This document shows positions 36,001-46,915 of a stretch of DNA of 64,000 nucleotides, piece by piece (the stretch's first letter is position 1; the number at the start of each line of letters is the position of its first letter). The notes beneath the pieces were generated by a model. The model did not search any database. It had not been told where the DNA came from and saw only the letters and a list, made by a program, of their open reading frames with translations. The stretch lies in the NCBI GenBank assembly GCA_037349315.1, contig JBAIAC010000030.1, forward strand, positions 15,335,501 through 15,399,500, read 5' to 3'. The translations under genes were made by a program, and so were the position numbers. This DNA comes from Chelydra serpentina (lineage: Eukaryota; Chordata; Testudines; Chelydridae).

Positions 36001-37221
36001 GAGAGATTTATACCTTTCATGAAAATAATGAACCCCCCTCAACTAGCTAGGTTCAAAATGCCCGTGCTCCCGAGGTTTCCATGTTATGACAGTTTGCAAT
36101 CAAACTATTCACCTTTTAATTAAACTGTGTTCAGTCTGATAGAGAGAAATGAAAAGGGTCCTATTTGTCACAGGAAATTTTACAAAGCTAACAAAAGGAT
36201 TCCTGGTGGCAGGCAGCCAACAAGGAAACTTGATCTTGGTCAGTTTTATTAAAGTAACTTTACACTGTTGACATTTGGCTTTTCCCTATAAAACGCCTTG
36301 AATGCTTGCAAGGATAAGGAATTTAATATTGCTAAGCACAGAGGTGGATAGGCAGAAGCTTTGCTTTTGAGTTAAATATCAGCCTGGAGTCAAAATATAC
36401 CAAATCCTGCCTAAGTTGTTCCAGGCTAGTAATAAATTATAACTAACTTGAAGTTCACAGCCAGAAAAGTCTGGACTTGAGGCCCTAACTTCCATGACAT
36501 AGCCTGACAAATCAAGTTTCATGTTACAATATGAAAACCTGACCTTCAACATAATATTGTGATTGCTCTAATGGCTAAGCATGTTCGGAGACTACCTCCT
36601 AGAGTTTTATGACTTATTTAGATGTACAAAAAACTGACAGATAGGACATAAAATTTCACTCACTAAACCATTTTCCTTAGCAGAAACAAGAAGAATTTTC
36701 AGTATAATGATTGTAGCCCAAATTTGCTCTGGTCTTTTCAGAGTTTCCTAGAAAACATATGCATGATATTGCATGCTGTGTTTTTCCATTTCTTAAAACA
36801 TATGTCATGCAGTGGAACTAATTCTGGAATCTTGTATAACTTGAACATAATTCTGTTTAGCTTAGCACTAGAATAATTCACTATTAGCATAAAAATACAG
36901 AATCAATTAAACTCAATGAAGCAACATATTTCAGATGTTCAGAATATGACTTCATGCAACATTTGGAGTCAGGTTAATAAAAACCTGAGACCTTTAGTAT
37001 TCAATTAAAAAGTACTAAGTGGCTTTCAGTTTAAAGCTTGATTCCCACTGTTTGTGATGAGAAACAAGTGTTAAAATGCAAGGTAATTTCCAATACAGTT
37101 ACCTTTTACGAATTTTAAGAACTTTCATTGACTTTGTTTATCTTTGGAACCATTATGGAGTGGTCAATGCTGATTGTGTTTTTCTTGAATAATATATTTT
37201 ATTTTTCTTCACATGCTGATA
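33013..37221. other. Longest repeat-poor stretch
   Basis: About 4.2 kb in which I recognise no transposon, SINE or gene. Frames up to 113 codons (34011-34352) have no domain. An L3-like scrap may lie near 35600-35660 (CTGAAACCCTACCTCTTG). If the window holds host regulatory sequence, this is a plausible place, but nothing in the bases alone proves it. Confidence 0.4.
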
Positions 37222-37297
37222 TTGAAAGAATAGGGCTCTGGTCTATGACTGGAGTTCCTAGACACTATTATGATACAAAAATAAAATAAAATAAAAT
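37222..37297 (+). repeat. L3-like 3' tail with an (AAAAT)n run
   Basis: GGGCTCTGGTCTATGACTGG, then AGTTCCTAGACACTATTATG, is the same terminus as at 5850-5900. It ends in a run of ATAAA units at 37281-37297. Confidence 0.65.
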
Positions 37298-38744
37298 GTA
37301 TTGGGTGGACTGTGTATATAACAGTAAATTCTGCTTCACATTAAAAAACCAAAGTAAGCCAAATAGATTAGAAAGGAGGATTTATTTCTCTGAGTTTTCA
37401 AAATTGTTTTGTTTTGTTGTTTATTTCATGAAGATATTTGAAGCCCTGATAACTAACAATTATCAGCAGTAAAGAGACTCTCTTTTTATACCAAGAAATA
37501 TGGAGACTACTTAGAGAGAGCCCATGGCACTACACACAGGAGCTGTCAAATCAAAGGCTGGATTCTAAACTAAGTTCTTCCACCCTGATTATTTGTGGAT
37601 ATCTACGGATATTTTCAGGTTATACACATGGATCTTCAAACGGCAAGAGAGGCTATCAGTTAATGGGATTCATGTTTTCCTTCCATCAGTTTTCACTTAT
37701 CTCGCTCTCTATTAGGATCATCATAATTCAAAAAAAGGTCAGCCTTGCTAGTCTTCATTCATTTATAAATCCATCTGATGCTCTGTTCAGGGAGTTCAAG
37801 ATATTTATCTATCTTCTATCCAGAGATTTCTTTGTGCATGCCTTTTTTTCTTTCTTTTTTTTTTAAGAAGACTGTCTGTCAGCAAGCAGGTGAAACTTGG
37901 GCTACTGTACCTTAATTAAGGCCTGATGAGGCAGAAGAAATGGCTGATCAGAGGTCGGCTCTTCCATGCTAATGCAGTCCAACTGTTCGGCCTACTACAG
38001 AAATACTGTCTCCACGCCTAGCAGCTTAAGAATAGGATAGGGAGGAAAATTAAGCCCATCGGCACGTCAGATCTTACACTCGCTCTAAGCAGTAAAACTT
38101 TTGCTTTGCCTGGTTTCTAAACATCACGCTTTATTGGCATTATCCACGCCATCATAAGAGAAGGAAGGTGGGCACAAAAAAATCCCTTGAAGAGAGGCCA
38201 GTGCAATCTGCCAATTCTAGATCATTCTTGCAGGAAATGAACATGCTGCTAAGGCTTGAATATCATCATATCTTCAAACCAAGAAAAAGAAAGGAAATCA
38301 AAGCTGGCTTCCTTATGGGGATGAATTTAAAAAAAAGGAAAATAGTTTGGTGAAACATTTTTGAAGTTATTTTCATTGCACAGGGCTTTAAAAGGACCAA
38401 TGGGTGGGCAGAGACTGTGATGTTTTAAATATCTATATATATATATTTCATTTCTCGTTTTGGTTTTATTCCTCTTTCTTTTCCTTTCCGCCCCCTACAC
38501 CCCCATTCTTTTGTTCTCTAGTCATTTTTAAAAGAAGTTAAAGCATATTGAAAAAATCACAATCATATTTGTGAATTCATTAAAAATATTTTGGTGAAAA
38601 TTTTCTATTTTGAAAAGTGGCAATTTTTTTTAATGAAAAAACTTTTCATTCAAAAAATTTGGACCAGCTCTGAAAACAACTAAGAACTGGAGATAATATA
38701 CTTGCAAGATAGTAGAATGGGGCAAATTAAATGGCCATACATTT
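37298..38744. other. No recognised gene or repeat
   Basis: AT-rich, with a (TA)n run near 38431-38446. Nothing coding seen. Confidence 0.4.
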
Positions 38745-38794
38745 CAGCCCTGCAGCATTAGAATATAGCATTTTGTGAGCTGATTTTCAGTGGC

Positions 38795-38990
38795 ACTCAC
38801 ACTGCCTGGCTGCCGGCCTCGGGTCTCTGCTGCCAGCCTGCGGTCCCGGCCACTGGCTCCCTGGCATCCCAGATCCCGGCTACCATTCCCAGGGGCACCA
38901 CTGCCAGCTTGGGGTCCCAGCCGCTGGCCCTGCTCAGCCCGCTGCCAGCCTGGGGTACCGGCTGCTAGCCCCAGCCTGGGGCAGTGAGGG
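38795..38990 (+). repeat. GC-rich imperfect tandem repeat at the left end of the hAT element
   Basis: Units of about 30 bp recur with variation: CTGCCAGCCTGCGGTCCCGG, CTGCCAGCTTGGGGTCCCAG, CTGCCAGCCTGGGGTACCGG. Frames on both strands (38790-38987 plus, 38744-39016 minus) are by-products. Its place just inside a transposon terminus suggests subterminal transposase-binding repeats, which is inference. Confidence 0.7.
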
Positions 38991-39186
38991 GTGCAGATAG
39001 GGGCAAGAGAGGGCACAGCTCAGCACTCCCACCTTAAAAATTGTTCCAGCGCCATTGAGATATTTTTAAGTCCTGATTTGTTGCTTATATCATGTAATAT
39101 GGAACAGTGCACTGCGTTTCACGTTGTGCATGACGTCTGTCGCGATTTTTTTCCCCCACTGTGAGTTGAAGGGTACATCTGACAAA

Positions 39187-40978
39187 ATGTCAGCTCCTAA
39201 CAAAGCAAAGTTAGATGTCCATTCATTTCAGCCTTCCTGGACAGACACATTTATTCAAAAGAAGGACCGTGCTGTTTGTGCTTTCTGTTGTGAAAGTGTT
39301 GTTTGTCGCACATCAAGTGTTCAACGACATTTTGAAACGAAGCACAAGAAGACCTTTCTTGATGAAGCAGTCAAGACTGAATCAATCAAAAAGGCCATAG
39401 CAGGATATGAGAAGCAAAGCAGTGTTTTAAAATGCTTAAGTGTAAGTAAAAATAAAGCTACAGAAGGAAGTTACAAGATTGCACAGTGCATTGCAATAAA
39501 CGGAAAGCCGTTTACAGATGGGGAAAGTTTTTCTCAGCAGTTCGGAGGTTTTGTTCAATGATTTGTCAAATAAAGGTATCTAGAATAAAAGAACTGCCTG
39601 TCTCTGCCAGAACAGTTGAGAGACGCATAAGCGAAATGGCAGAAAACATTAATGAAAAGCAGACGACTGCATTAGAAGACACAGCAGTGTTAAGCGTTGC
39701 AGTTGATGAGAGCGTGGATATAAATGACATTCCATGTTTGGCAGTTGTTGCAAGATATTGGGCTTCCGATGAAATCCAAGAGGAACTTTGTTGCCTAAAA
39801 CCCCTGCATGGCACAACAAAGGGAAAAAATATAGTGGAAAGTTTCGTAAACCATTTTGAAGAACGAGGAGTTGACATCAGAAAAATATTTTGTGTGACAA
39901 CAGATGGTGCTCCTGCCATGGTCAGGAAACAGAAGGCATTTGTAAGTTTGAGGATAAAATTGGCCACCCGACAGTCAAATTTCACTGTATCATCCATCAA
40001 GAAAACCTGTGTGCTAAAATTTCTAATTCAGAGCTTAATAATGTGATGAATACAGTGGTGCGAATTGTGAATTTCCTTGTTGCTCAATCTGCTTTGACTC
40101 ACAGACAGTTTCAAGCACTGCTAGAAGAGATGGACAGTGCTTATAATGACATTCCACTTCACAGCAACATTCGGTGGCTAAGTCGTGGCAAAATTTTGGT
40201 GTGCTTTGTAAACTGTTTTGATGCAATCAAGGCCTTTTTGTCGGAAAAAGGACAAAACTACCCCAAACTGGATGATGACAAATGGCTGTGTAAGCTCATG
40301 TTTTTAACTCAAATCACCTAAACTCACCTAAACCAAGCTCACCTAAACGAACTCAACTTCTGTCTCCAGGGTGCAGGGCAAACAGTGCTAGATCTTTATG
40401 AAGCCTGGAAGGCATTTGTTGTAAAACTAGCATTTTTTTCTTGGGATATTTGAACTTCAACTTTCCACTACTTCCAACACATAAAAGAGCTATCGACACA
40501 TTGCACTGTCAGTGTCGATGAGATTGGAATGTACATGCAAGAACTGGAATCAGAATTTTCTGACACATTTCAAGATTTCCAGTGATTTGGCCCAACACTT
40601 TCTTTTCTAATTAAACCTGAAAAGTTCAACGAAAGCGACTTGTTTTTGTCTGTATTACAGCGAATGGGTGTTGAAGACTTCGAAATGCAGCTCATTCAGT
40701 TAAAAAGCTCAGAATTGTGGGCATCAAAGTTTGGAGATCTGCGGAGTGTACTTGAAGCTACTGAGAGAGATCAGGCGGCCTCTATTCTGACCTGCTGGAT
40801 GTCCCTGCCAGTGAAATTTAACTGTTTGAAGAAAATTGCGTTTGCAATGTTTTCAGTATTTGGATCCACATACCTGTGTGAACAGGTATTTTCACACATG
40901 AAATCTGTCCTCTGTCCCTCTCGGAGCTGGTTAACAACTGATCACTCAGCAACCTGTGTGCAGCTTAACGTATCCTAA
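39187..40978 (+). pseudogene. hAT (BED zinc finger) transposase, broken
   Basis: hAT transposases cut and paste their element with an RNase H-like DDE core. The likely start is ATG 39187 (MSAPNKAKLD). In order: a BED-type finger (CAFC ... H and KHK, about residues 35-60), the motif PFTDGE, PVSARTVERR, the first-aspartate block SVAVDESVD, VTTDGAPAM with the second aspartate, the hAT CxxH motif HCIIH, RWLSRGK, and the C-terminal dimerisation motif GSTYLCEQVFSHMKS containing the catalytic-type glutamate. Frameshifts lie at about 39540-39580 and 39920-39940. After that the frame is constant with stops at 40319 (TAA), 40451 (TGA) and 40583 (TGA). The layout resembles hAT-Charlie proteins and their domesticated relatives (ZBED, GTF2IRD2). 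With five lesions it cannot be a functional host gene. Confidence 0.92.
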
Positions 40979-41297
40979 TAAACTCAGCAAGGAAACTGAT
41001 AAGATCTGCATTTTAATTTAATTTTAAATGAAGCTTCTTAACCTTTTGAAAACCTTATTTACTTTACATACAACAATAGTTTAGTTATATAATACAGACG
41101 TATAGAGAGAGACCTTCTAAAAACGTCAAAATGTATTACTGGCACGCGAATCCTTAAATGAAAGTGAATAAATGAAGACTTGGCACACTACTTCTGAAAG
41201 GTTGTCGACCCCTGATCTATAATGCATTTTTGCAAAATTTACTATGGGCCACTTATGTCCTCAGTTGTCCCTTGTTCATTTAAATGGAAGCTGGACA

Positions 41298-41450
41298 CAT
41301 AGAATCAGACTTGTAGGACAGGAAGGGAACTCAAGAGGTCTTCTAGTCCAGTCCCCTGTTCTCAAGGCAGGACTAAGTATTATCTAGACCATTCCTGACA
41401 GGTATTTGTCTAACCTGCTCTTAAAAATCTCCAATGACAAAGATAACTGA
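41298..41450 (-). mobile_element. CR1 3' terminus (subfamily A)
   Basis: CATAGAATCAGACTTGTAGG, GTCCAGTCCCCTGTTCTCAA and AGGTATTTGTCTAACCTGCT are the inverse of the subfamily-A end seen at 1010-1136. About 150 bp survive on the minus strand. Confidence 0.87.
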
Positions 41451-42247
41451 GGGAAGAATTGGTCCCAGTGTTAGTAATATCAGTTGCTACCGGGAAAGAG
41501 TTCCTAAAGCTCTAAATAGTGTTATTTTTTCCATGTCTTGAGTAGTAACTTTCAACAATAAAAGGATTGAAAAATGAGGAATACAACCCTAAAAGATGCA
41601 GAGCCAGGAAAAACTTGGATTTGTTTCTACTAAATTTCTACAGTACATGGTGAAAAAAATCACTTTTCCAGCTCAGTGTTGCACTTGGACAAAAATGTAA
41701 TTGTATAAAATTATATCAGCCCCTTTTCCTCCCAACTCCTCGCACCAAAGACTCCCCGCTCTCCTCTTACATTTCCTAAAGATCACTGGTTTTATTTTCA
41801 CTAACTCCATTTTGAACCCTATGAAAAAAAATCACTTTTGCTTTCTGTGAAATTTATTTCCCACTTGCTGTAGAGCTATTTTGGGTGGCTTTCAAATTAA
41901 AGGAATGAAGCTTGATCGGTGTTAAAAGGAGAAACTATGACAGCTTCTGAACCAGCTGTATATCACACAGGCAGCAGAAACCTGCAGTAGATTGTCTTTG
42001 AATTCTGGGGGCGGGGGAACCCAAAATCCACTACACAGAATGAAAGCAGAGGGAAATCTGTCAAAAGCATATAAATCACCATGAAGTCATAGAATTACAG
42101 CTGCTAATTTCTGAACCTCTGAAGAATAGAACTTAAATGAATGCAGAAGTGACTCTAAAATTCACAACTTTCCCACTACCAAAAATGGAAGCACAACTCT
42201 GTCGTTTCAGCAGTTAATTTTGAAAAGAATGAGAAACACTGAACTAC
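41451..42247. other. No recognised gene or repeat
   Basis: Nothing recognised on either strand. Confidence 0.35.
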
Positions 42248-42323
42248 ACATGTGAAATCCTGGCTCTGTTGAAGTCAATGGCAACACTCCTCTTGACTTG
42301 AATGAGGCCAGGATTCCACATGT
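42248..42323. repeat. Palindromic interspersed repeat
   Basis: ACATGTGAAATCCTGGC at 42248-42264 pairs with GCCAGGATTCCACATGT at 42307-42323 (one mismatch in 17). The inner TTGAAGTCAATGG pairs with the inverse of TCTTGACTTGAA. Confidence 0.75.
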
Positions 42324-44723
42324 ACACTTGTGGGTCTTAGCTATTTTAGGGCTCAGTTGTGAGCCACCTTACTCCCCTTCTCATGCTGTGGGTTCTGACC
42401 CCAGACCAGCCCCCCCAACTACATGCTGGCTAACACAGTTGAGATGTTCTGGTAGAGGAAATACATTTTGCTAGCTACAGGGATGGTGCAGATTACGTCT
42501 CTCCCAGAGCAAGAGATGGGAACCAAGATTGTGACTTTTACCATCAGACTCTGATTCTTGGTCTATTCTTGGAGATGGGCAACTATGTGCTGCTTCTTCT
42601 TCAGGGCTTGTGACAAACTTTAATTGAGCCCTTAGAAGCTGCCAGTCCCCTGGGTGCTATCTCAGCAGTTGAGATCAGCTGGGATACTTTCTGCCAACAG
42701 TGCCCAGCTGTGATCACACCACTCAATGGAGCAACAGAGAGAACCATCTCAATCTCCCTTCTTCCATTGTTCCTACCAAGAGTAAATCTGACTTCTGCCA
42801 GCTTTGGCCTAAAGGGGAATTTCCTTTGGGGTTGGCTGTTGGCAAGTATCTATTTTGTACACAGCTATTTCTTAAATGTCTGTGCATGCTCAGAAGACAC
42901 AATGGGAACATTTTTAACAAGTAGAGAAATAGATTCATGATTTTGCTTTTGGCAAAAGCACCTTTTAAGGGGGGAGGACACAGCCAGAAAGAATGTAGTG
43001 GAAGAAAGAAATTTCTGCTTTTTTAGAAAAAACAACAACAACCAGAGCACTGTATAAACACAAGCAGGATTCCCTGGCCACACAGATTTTCATCAGCATA
43101 TTTATTCTAGTATGTAATAAATTCTTTGCTGTCACCTTAATTTTCATCTCCCTCTCAGCTGTGTGACCTCCCCCTCATGTGCAAACATACCTATGCCCTT
43201 GATCTGATCATTATTAATTTCCCCTTTCTGATCAGCCACTCAGTGAGCTCTCCCTGATTACATTTATTCTCCATGAATTTCCTCCCCACTTTGCCCACAC
43301 TCCTCTATCTGCTGTCTACTCAAGTATCTTATACCCTGTACAGCAAAATCCTATCCCTTTTCCTCCAACTCCTCTTCTCCATTTCCTACCTACTAACCAG
43401 TTTTGCCCTCCCTAAAGCCTCGGTTGCCCTCCCTTTCAGAACACGTGGGGCTAAGTCTTAAATGGTACTGAGGTCACACTTATTGCCACTTATGGAAAGG
43501 TAAAGCTACTGTAACCCTTCTGCCAGTCAGAGTTAGCAGCCAGAAGGGCCGGGTTCAGTATCTAGGGGTTCCTTTTCAACAATACAACACAAAACCAGCT
43601 CAAGCCCCCACCCAGTGACCTGGGATAATTACACACCATCCCCTAGGTGCCTCTAAGAGGCAACACTTCCCCTCTCGCAAGCACAGAGTCTGAATGTAGA
43701 AAAAAAATTAATTAAAAGAGGGAAGTAACTCAGCATTAATTTGGGAAAACACCACAAACAGGATTCATGAACATAAACCATGAGCAAAAGACCCACCACC
43801 AAGTAAGTTGGGCAGTGTCCTTTACCCTTCAGGTTCTTAAATCCAGCAACCAAAAGTCCCTTTAACATGCCCCACAGAGAAGGGACTTCTCTGCACTCCA
43901 CTCACAGTTGTTGTCCTTGGTCAGTGCAGACCCACAGTTCAGAGGTGCACCTGCAGAGTTCACCTCCCACCCTGGACCAAGGAGGGAGTCAGAAGGCAAC
44001 TTACTCACTCCGCTACCTGGACACTTGCTCGCCGCTCCTCTTCGCCAGGCTCCAATCTTCTCCATCAGCTGCCCTGCTGGCCAATTGCCACACCTCTCCA
44101 CTGGATGCCCTGCCAGCTGATGGCCAATCCACCAGGATGTCTTTATGTCTCACCACTTAACACAGCTCTCAGTGATTTCAGCTGTTTTGGGGCGGACGGG
44201 GGCATCACTGCTGGTACATACTGGGCAATCTCTTGCATCAGAGACACTGTCCTAAAGCAGGTCTAATGCTTTGACTGAGGTATCAGTGATTTCAGCTCTG
44301 TGGTGTGTAACAAGACTCTCAATTGATTCTATATTAGCTTTTTTATTATACAGCAGAGATAGAAAGGATCAATTGTGTCTAAAACCCTTAAGCAAGACCC
44401 ACACCAGGTACAAGTCTCTGTCCCCACCTTCTCTCAACTCACTGGGCTTTGGAAACTATGTCCCCTGCCAAGCAAGTTCAGGTTAGTTGAGGGTGAGTCC
44501 CTCAATCAGTGTGCCAAGTTTTGCTGTCCTTGATTCACACAACAAGGATAACAACCTTTTATTACTCCTGCCCCAATAACAAGGAGACTGGGGATCGAAA
44601 ACCAGCCAAAAATGATCATTTGGGCAAGCAATCCCATCATGCTGAGCACCTAGGCAGGGTGAGTGTGCTCATGCAAACTAAATCAGCTCCCGAAGTCCTC
44701 TTCCACAGCTCATCACTAGATGT
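42324..44723. other. No recognised gene; pyrimidine-rich in part
   Basis: Includes a pyrimidine-rich tract at about 43140-43450 and a moderately GC-rich stretch at 43860-44150, whose 79-97 codon frames on both strands show no domain. I looked for LTR-type TG...CA ends around 43510-44240 and could not find a paired copy. Confidence 0.35.
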
Positions 44724-44855
44724 CAGGGGAGTAGGACAGCAAATGTGAAAAATCGGGACACGGGGTGGGGGGTAATAGGAGTCTATATAAGAAAAAGACC
44801 CAAAAATCGGGACTGTCCCTATAAAAGCGGGACATCTGGTCACTCTACAGGGGAG
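44724..44855. mobile_element. hAT-type MITE with perfect 8-bp target duplication (family M1, copy 2)
   Basis: The 116-bp element at 44732-44847 is in the inverse orientation to 1692-1795. The flanking duplication CAGGGGAG lies at 44724-44731 and 44848-44855. The right end CATCTGGTCACTCTA is the M1 terminus. The left end has lost eight bases: TAGG joins ACAGC directly where copy 1 implies TAGGGTGACCAGACAGC. This copy has an extra internal stretch (AGTCCCGA... block) absent from copy 1. Confidence 0.88.
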
Positions 44856-44886
44856 AGCTCATTCAGACTCTGCTTACACTCTGCTT

Positions 44887-45465
44887 TCATTCAGACTCTG
44901 CTTTGTACTGGTCCCCAATTTTTCCCTCCGACCAGGGACTGAAGCTGCTCCCAGTGTAACCCGCTGTAAGGGCTGCCCTGACACTTCTACCCCACACTTG
45001 TTTTCTCTTCTCCTTCCCACCACCAAAAAGTGGATTTGGATGGCTGGTGCAATGTTGCTTATGCCAGTAACCTGTTTCCCTCAGAATGCTCCAGGTTGTC
45101 TGGTAGAAATCTGTGTGGGGTTTTATGTTACTTGTTCCACCAGCAGGGTCCCATCTTTGGGAAGGACCATATAGAGCTGTGAGGGAAGGGACCAACTGCA
45201 GCATGACTCCTAAGTGATCTCTCTTGCCAAGGACGTGAGGAAGTTCATGCTGCAACACAGAGGGATCTGCTATCCATGGCATATGATGGAGGCTGCCAGG
45301 GGAGCAGATTTCCCCAAAGACCCTTGGGCTCACTGGAGTTTCAAGTCTGTGCAGGACCTCCTGCCTCTCCATCCAGGGATAATTCACCAGTGACCCCCAC
45401 AAAGTGAACCCTGTAGAGAATTTTGAGAACTTTCCCCTTCCTGGGTGCTTTTCTGTAGGAGGCAA
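44887..45465 (-). CDS. Unexplained 192-codon open frame
   Basis: I do not recognise this protein. The frame is open for 579 bp on the minus strand, from an ATG at 45465 to a stop at 44887, the longest stop-free stretch outside transposon genes and one GC-rich block. It has no signal peptide, membrane segment, coiled coil or zinc-finger pattern that I can see. The middle part (PHVLGKRDHLGVMLQLVPSL) is unremarkable. No splice or promoter context supports a gene, and its composition resembles the neighbouring DNA. It could be part of an uncharacterised repeat or simply chance. Confidence 0.15.
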   Translation of the reverse strand: MPPTEKHPGRGKFSKFSTGFTLWGSLVNYPWMERQEVLHRLETPVSPRVFGEICSPGSLHHMPWIADPSVLQHELPHVLGKRDHLGVMLQLVPSLTALYGPSQRWDPAGGTSNIKPHTDFYQTTWSILRETGYWHKQHCTSHPNPLFGGGKEKRKQVWGRSVRAALTAGYTGSSFSPWSEGKIGDQYKAESE

Positions 45466-46726
45466 GCACTTAGTCCCCCGTTTTAAAATAAATGAGAGGT
45501 ATACACCAAAGCCATTTTGCTTGTCTGATATATTTGTGACATACAGCTTCTCTTACTGGATCATTTCTACAGCCACTCTTCAGCACTGTGTCTTCATTCT
45601 TTTTAATTATCCACTGCCATTTTAAAGCACACATTATACTTCTCCTATATAGTCTATAACAACAAGCTCAAAATATGGCTCATTACTATTGTTAGCAACA
45701 ACTGTGTTTCTTTAAGTGTTAACTACCCTTAGCTTCCCCTCCTAATGGTTAGCAGACTAGCAGGTCATTAACTACTGGAAATGATCAATTTTTCAGGGAT
45801 TATGTTTTAAACCCCTTTGAGTTCACGCAGTTCTCGCACAACACTGTTTCCGATGAGCATTTTTATACACATGAAACATTTTGGTTTTGCACTGCTGATC
45901 ACTCTTGCTCATTTCTCAAGATATTATATATCAAAACAAAGACATCATTGTTACCTTTTTAGCTATGGGGTTTATTACACTGGTGTGATGTGCCAAAGAA
46001 AAAGAAACATTAAGTGAATTTTCAATTGCATTTCAAAAAACATTATGTTAATGTTGCCCTATGGACATTTTTTTTTGAGTCCAGGCTCTCAGTGTTTAGT
46101 GACAGCCCTATGTCTGAGGAGTTATGGAATGTAGTTTTATTTTTAAGTGTTTATAGGTGAGAGAGAGTCACAACCTGGTGCCCAGTTCACCCCTTGCTCC
46201 AGGGGGAGGTAATCCATCTCAGCCCTTGACCTAAAGGAGATTGCTTCCCCCTCCAGGATCGCTCTGCTGCACTGGGAAGGGGACTGACCCAAATCTCCAC
46301 CCACTCCCTGCCTCTTTCCATCCACTCCCCTACCATGGAGTGGGAAGATGCATAGCAGCTGCTATTCCACCACATGCAGTCACCTGCAATATGGATAGCT
46401 AGCACAAGGGAGAAATGAGGCACCTTGCACATCCAAGAGGGTAGAGTTACAGTCTCATCTTTAAACAGTCTGTTGGCTTCTCTGGGTCCTTCTTAATTGC
46501 CATTCTCTTCTTAATGCAGTCAAACTAATACTATATCCCGAAGAATTATTATTTCCCTGCTATGAGACATTAACAGCTGCTCAGAAATCAGAAGACAAGG
46601 CAAAATAACGTAATCTGTATTATTTTTAAAACATCTTATGATTTTTGAGCCAATCTCATGATTTTTTGGGTTCTGACTCCTGATTTTTGAATGCTTGAGG
46701 TTTTCTAACACTATATTACACATTGG
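45466..46726. other. No recognised gene or repeat
   Basis: Nothing recognised on either strand. Confidence 0.35.
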
Positions 46727-46915
46727 CTTCTTTTCAGGGGTCAGCACCACCATGTTGTGTGACGGACACTTGACAAAATTACCGTATTCAGTGACGGACA
46801 TTGTGGGGTGGTTATTCGGTCATTCAATTTTTTGAAAAATTACCACAGTCCTCAACATTTTTACCAAGGACACTTGTGTCCATGTACGGATACGTTGCTG
46901 ACCCCTGCTTCTTTT
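46727..46915. mobile_element. hAT-type MITE with perfect 8-bp target duplication
   Basis: The 173-bp element at 46735-46907 has ends CAGGGGTCAGCACC and GTTGCTGACCCCTG. The duplication CTTCTTTT is at 46727-46734 and 46908-46915. The ends resemble those of the large hAT transposon at 38745-41214 (CAGGGGTCGACAACC) and it may have been mobilised by a related transposase. It has no coding capacity. Confidence 0.92.

Larger units (their letters stand above)
38745..41214 (+). mobile_element. hAT DNA transposon, nearly complete, inactive
   Basis: The right terminus is GGTTGTCGACCCCTG at 41200-41214, a CAGGGGTC-type hAT end read inversely. The left terminus is eroded; GTGAGCTGATTTTCAGTGGC at 38775-38794, followed by a GC-rich array, is the recognisable left interior, and the edge at 38745 is approximate. 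Between lie a broken BED-type hAT transposase (39187-40978) and a 200-bp AT-rich right subterminal region (TTTTAATTTAATTTTAAATG). I recall short non-autonomous turtle elements sharing these two subterminal segments, which would make this their autonomous relative. The 8 bp right of the end (ATCTATAA) have no matching copy at the left edge. Confidence 0.85.

Noticed and set aside
38790..39016. Opposed frames over the GC-rich tandem repeat
   Set aside because: By-products of the 30-bp imperfect repeat at the left end of the hAT transposon.
43500..44240. Possible solo LTR or endogenous retrovirus
   Set aside because: No paired copy, no convincing TG...CA ends with a 4-6 bp duplication, and no retroviral gene signature anywhere in the window.
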